This document shows positions 6,463 through 8,954 of a DNA stretch of 8,954 nucleotides, piece after piece (positions within the stretch are counted from its first letter, which is position 1; each line of letters starts with the position of its first letter). Where the stretch lies: positions 1 to 8,954 of the forward strand of contig CAMWRO010000098.1 in assembly GCA_947176615.1 (NCBI GenBank). The letters run 5' to 3'. The notes below the pieces were generated by a model. It saw only the letters and a program-made list of their open reading frames with translations, was not told where the DNA came from and did no database searches. A program made the translations under genes and the position numbers. Source of the stretch: an uncultured Porphyromonadaceae bacterium. Lineage in GTDB: Bacteria > Bacteroidota > Bacteroidia > Bacteroidales > Muribaculaceae.

Positions 6463-8310
6463 AAATTCAGTTATAAACATACCCTGATTGTTCTTGCGGC
6501 AGTGATGTCGGCAGGATGCTCCGATGATGTGGCCGACGAGGCTTACTACACATTCACCGGCGATACTGTCGCATCCTACTGCGAGGCCAATCCGGAAACC
6601 TTCTCGATATTCACCGACCTCATCAACGATACCGGGAATGACGCACTGTTGTCAACCTATGGACATTACTCCTGCTTTATCCCCGATAATGCTGCTTTCG
6701 AGACTTATTTCGCCGCTATCGGAAAATCTTATTCCGAGCTGAGCGATGATGAAAAGAAGGAAATTGTCTATAACCACGTCATCAAGAGCGAAGCCACCGA
6801 TTTTACATCTGACCGTTTTGAGGAAGGTGCCTTGTATGAACCGGCGATGAGCAACAACTACATCGTCATTTCCTACAAGACCGACGCTGCGGGTGCCGGC
6901 CTTCAGATTATGGTCAACAAGGATGTGCTTATCGTGGAGCGCGACATCGAGGTTCACAACGGTGTCATCCATCGTGTGTCGTCAGTGATACGCCCCACTG
7001 AGGAATATATCACCGACGTGATGCTCAATCCGGCCGAAACCGGTGAACAGTCGTTCTCTATTTTCGCCGAGGCATTGAAGGCCACGCACCTCAGTGACAG
7101 CATCAAGCGCACCTATGATAACGATTACGTCTGCCCGTCGCCCAACGGCATCATGCACGTCAGCGGGTGGCCCATGAGGGTACCTGTCACAAAGCGTTAC
7201 GGCTACACCGTGTTTGCCGAGCCTGACGAGGTGATGAATGCGGCCGGAATCCACTCGCTTGACGACCTCGACGAGTATGCCCGCCGCTATTATACCAATG
7301 AAAGCGACGACTATACCTCGCGCGGCAACGCTCTCAACAAGTTTGTGGCTTATCACATCCTTGACCGCCGCATGGCAACCAATGCCTTGCTCTATTCCGG
7401 AGCATGTACCGCGCCCAACAGTGCCCGTGACCGCATGGAATTTTATGAGACAATGTACGAGTTCCGTCTGCTCAAGATAAATGTGGGCATAGCCTTGAAC
7501 CGCAGCGAGCGCAACAAGAGTGATTATGTCGCCCTTGACGAGAGCCGCAGCAACCTCAGTGCGATTAACGGTTATATCCATTCGCTGAAGTCGATGCTTG
7601 TCTATGACGCTCCCCGCATGGAGAACGATGTGCTCAACTGCCGCATCCGTTTTGATGTCTACAACGTGCCGCCCCAGCTGACCAACAACAATATACGCTG
7701 GCAGCTTCACGGGATGCAGGGAGATGCCAACGGTTACACCGTCCCTCATGATTTTTGCGGCAAATATATGTCGTTTTCCAAGGAAACAGCCGTTGTCATG
7801 TGGGCGAGTGAAGGGTGGTCGGTCCATCAGGCCGACGAGCTGAAACTCAACGGATGGTATGACTTCACGCTGCGACTGCTCCCCGTTCCTCCCGGAACCT
7901 ACGAATTGCGCGTCGGTTACTCCCCCTGCTGGTGGCGAGGAATCGCACAGATTTTTGTCGACGGGGAGATTGTCGGGATTCCGCGCGACCTGCGCCTCGG
8001 CCTTGACAACCCGCTGACAGGATGGGTTCCCGATACCGGCGGTCCTCAGGATGCCGAAAATGACAAGGCGATGCGCAACCTCGGCTACATGAAAGCCCCG
8101 GCCTCGATGTGGAATGCAGGAAATCAGCGCACTCTCCGCGACCAAGGTCCCGACGGTCCGCTACGCATGATTATCGGCACGTTCACTTTCCAAGAGTATG
8201 GCGAGCATTATTACCGTGCCAAGAACGTGTATAGTCCCGATATGGAATACAACGGTGACTATATCGAGCTGATTCCCACCAACCTCATTGATACCGAGGA
8301 CATATATTAA
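6460..8310 (+). CDS. Fasciclin (FAS1) domain surface lipoprotein, second tandem copy
   Basis: 616-residue paralogue of the gene just upstream, collinear with it apart from a net two-residue deletion in the linker near residue 230 and a shorter signal peptide. The lipobox is MSAG-C (Cys20), followed by SDDVADE, a likely surface-export signal. By hand alignment, 73 of the first 100 mature residues and 76 of 100 in the C-terminal domain (456-555) are identical to the first copy. FAS1 domain 1 is at about 34-181 (CFIPDNAAFETYF, 72-84; HNGVIHRVSSVI, 166-177). FAS1 domain 2 is at about 197-382 (FVAYHILD, 295-302). The unassigned C-terminal domain runs from about 387 (NGWYDFTLR, 464-472; NDKAMRNLGYMKAP, 534-547). 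Both copies end in the same LIDTEDIY. The frame is intact throughout, so both copies appear maintained. A binding role beside SusCD is likely, perhaps with altered ligand preference; this is inferred. Confidence 0.9.
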   Translation: MKFSYKHTLIVLAAVMSAGCSDDVADEAYYTFTGDTVASYCEANPETFSIFTDLINDTGNDALLSTYGHYSCFIPDNAAFETYFAAIGKSYSELSDDEKKEIVYNHVIKSEATDFTSDRFEEGALYEPAMSNNYIVISYKTDAAGAGLQIMVNKDVLIVERDIEVHNGVIHRVSSVIRPTEEYITDVMLNPAETGEQSFSIFAEALKATHLSDSIKRTYDNDYVCPSPNGIMHVSGWPMRVPVTKRYGYTVFAEPDEVMNAAGIHSLDDLDEYARRYYTNESDDYTSRGNALNKFVAYHILDRRMATNALLYSGACTAPNSARDRMEFYETMYEFRLLKINVGIALNRSERNKSDYVALDESRSNLSAINGYIHSLKSMLVYDAPRMENDVLNCRIRFDVYNVPPQLTNNNIRWQLHGMQGDANGYTVPHDFCGKYMSFSKETAVVMWASEGWSVHQADELKLNGWYDFTLRLLPVPPGTYELRVGYSPCWWRGIAQIFVDGEIVGIPRDLRLGLDNPLTGWVPDTGGPQDAENDKAMRNLGYMKAPASMWNAGNQRTLRDQGPDGPLRMIIGTFTFQEYGEHYYRAKNVYSPDMEYNGDYIELIPTNLIDTEDIY

Positions 8311-8319
8311 TGATAATAA
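8308..8319 (+). other. Four consecutive in-frame stop codons
   Basis: The second fasciclin gene ends TAA TGA TAA TAA, four stops in a row in its own frame. This would catch any read-through before the next start at 8333. It may equally be chance in an AT-rich spacer. Confidence 0.8.
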
Positions 8320-8332
8320 ACCATAACGCTAT
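8311..8332 (+). promoter_or_regulatory. Spacer before the third fasciclin gene
   Basis: A 22-nt AT-rich gap with no recognisable Shine-Dalgarno element, promoter or terminator hairpin. Its first nine bases are extra stop codons in the frame of the previous gene. The shortness suggests the downstream gene is in the same transcript. Confidence 0.35.
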
Positions 8333-8954
8333 ATGAAAACCTTAAATATTATTCCGGCATTTCTGGTTGCGGCCCTGTCGCTGACCTCCTGTTCCGATGA
8401 CTGGGACAACCACTATGACCGCAGTGAGACTGCGGCTACAGAGTCGGTTCTCGACATGGTCAAGGGCAACCCCGATCTGTCAACTTTTGCCCGCATGATT
8501 GAGATTGCCGGCTACAGCGATCTGCTCGGGTCGAGCCAGACCTTCACAGTGTTTGCCCCCACCAACGAGGCCCTTGCCGGTGTCAATCTCGAAAATACCG
8601 ACGAGGTCAAGCGAATCGTGGCCAACCACATCGCCCGTTTCAACAACTCGACGGCATCGGATGCCGCTCAGGGCGTGAAGATGTACAACGGCAAGCGTTT
8701 CTTCTTCGACGGAAACAATTTCGGAGGAGCGACCTTGGACGATACTGACAATATCGCGACCAACGGTATTCTTCACATTGTCTCGACTCAGATTCCCTAT
8801 GTCTATAACCTGCGCGAGTATTTCGACACCCACGACAACACCTCGGCCATAGCTGAGTTTATCGCCCGTTTTGACGAGAAACAGCTTGACCTTGAGGCCA
8901 GTGTCGCTATCGGTGTCGATGAAAAAGGCCAGACGGTCTATGACTCGGTACTTG
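8333..8954 (+). CDS. Fasciclin (FAS1) domain lipoprotein (3' end missing)
   Basis: An open frame from ATG 8333 to the right edge gives 207 visible residues with no stop. The signal peptide ends in lipobox SLTS-C (Cys20), followed by SDDWDNHYD, again acidic and consistent with surface export. One canonical FAS1 domain covers about residues 37-155: helical DLSTFARMIEIAGYSDLL (48-65), H1 motif TFTVFAPTNEAL (70-81), IVANHIARF (95-103) and H2 motif ATNGILHIVSTQIPY (142-156). It then runs into YNLREYFD (158-165) and a helical linker, where Bacteroidota multi-FAS1 lipoproteins often start a second domain, so more probably lies outside. It is not a third copy of the upstream pair: its FAS1 domain is shorter and closer to the classic consensus, and only the general fold and lipoprotein start are shared. 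Likely another surface binding component of the same operon; ligand unknown. Confidence 0.9.
   Translation, partial: MKTLNIIPAFLVAALSLTSCSDDWDNHYDRSETAATESVLDMVKGNPDLSTFARMIEIAGYSDLLGSSQTFTVFAPTNEALAGVNLENTDEVKRIVANHIARFNNSTASDAAQGVKMYNGKRFFFDGNNFGGATLDDTDNIATNGILHIVSTQIPYVYNLREYFDTHDNTSAIAEFIARFDEKQLDLEASVAIGVDEKGQTVYDSVL

Larger units (their letters stand above)
4583..8310 (+). repeat. Tandem gene duplication (two FAS1-FAS1-C-terminal-domain units)
   Basis: Units 4583-6457 and 6460-8310 are direct repeats at the gene level, about 1.85 kb each and roughly three-quarters identical in protein. DNA similarity is uneven: 5972-6021 and 7825-7874 match at 49 of 50 bases, including silent positions, while other parts, such as the linker near residue 230, have drifted far apart. 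Both frames are open, which argues against one being a decaying copy. Confidence 0.85.

Noticed and set aside
6982..8145. 387-codon open frame on the minus strand, antisense to the second fasciclin gene
   Set aside because: It lies fully inside a gene with clear domains. Its translation shows no recognisable domain and a Val/Ile/Asp/His-rich composition typical of antisense frames in GC-ending codon usage. A shorter antisense frame also occurs opposite the homologous part of the first copy (4856-5728), as expected from shared sense sequence.
6460..8310. Second fasciclin copy as a decaying pseudogene
   Set aside because: The full length is open, the lipobox and every domain motif are retained, and identity is as high in the C-terminal domain as at the N-terminus.
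1..8954. tRNA or rRNA genes, CRISPR array, insertion sequence or attachment sites
   Set aside because: Coding sequence covers nearly the whole window. I saw no regularly spaced short repeats, terminal inverted repeats, transposase or integrase motifs, or conserved rRNA or tRNA segments.

Overview
The window reads as part of a Bacteroidota (Bacteroidales) chromosome, most likely a gut lineage. A SusC/RagA TonB-dependent transporter is followed directly by a SusD/RagB lipoprotein, a pairing essentially restricted to this phylum. Every complete gene start lacks a strong Shine-Dalgarno sequence, and two are preceded by short A runs, as is usual there. All lipoproteins have acidic residues just after the lipidated cysteine, like Bacteroidota surface-export signals. 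The DNA looks moderately GC-rich by eye, with many C- or G-ending codons, which would suit Muribaculaceae-like bacteria, but I cannot fix the genus.

Layout: all five genes lie on the + strand and cover almost the whole window. (1) A susC-like gene missing its 5' end (to 2962). (2) A complete susD-like gene (2985-4541). (3) A 624-residue fasciclin (FAS1) lipoprotein (4583-6457). (4) Its 616-residue tandem paralogue, starting 2 nt later (6460-8310). (5) A third, different FAS1 lipoprotein cut by the right edge (8333-8954). Gaps are 22, 41, 2 and 22 nt, with no terminator-like hairpin noticed, so this looks like one operon whose promoter lies left of the window. No stretch over 41 nt inside the window is without a gene.

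How the genes may work together: SusC forms the outer-membrane barrel that is opened by TonB energy, and SusD is the lid that captures ligand on the cell surface. In characterised systems the downstream lipoproteins are surface binding proteins or enzymes that feed the pair. Here all three visible accessory lipoproteins carry FAS1 folds, and none looks like a glycoside hydrolase, lyase, sulfatase or protease. Genes 3 and 4 also share a C-terminal domain of about 220 residues, predicted to be beta-rich, whose function I cannot assign. The operon therefore resembles a capture and import system built on fasciclin lipoproteins with an unknown substrate. That is the most interesting feature of the window. 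The domain-level calls are well supported, but the joint function is inference.
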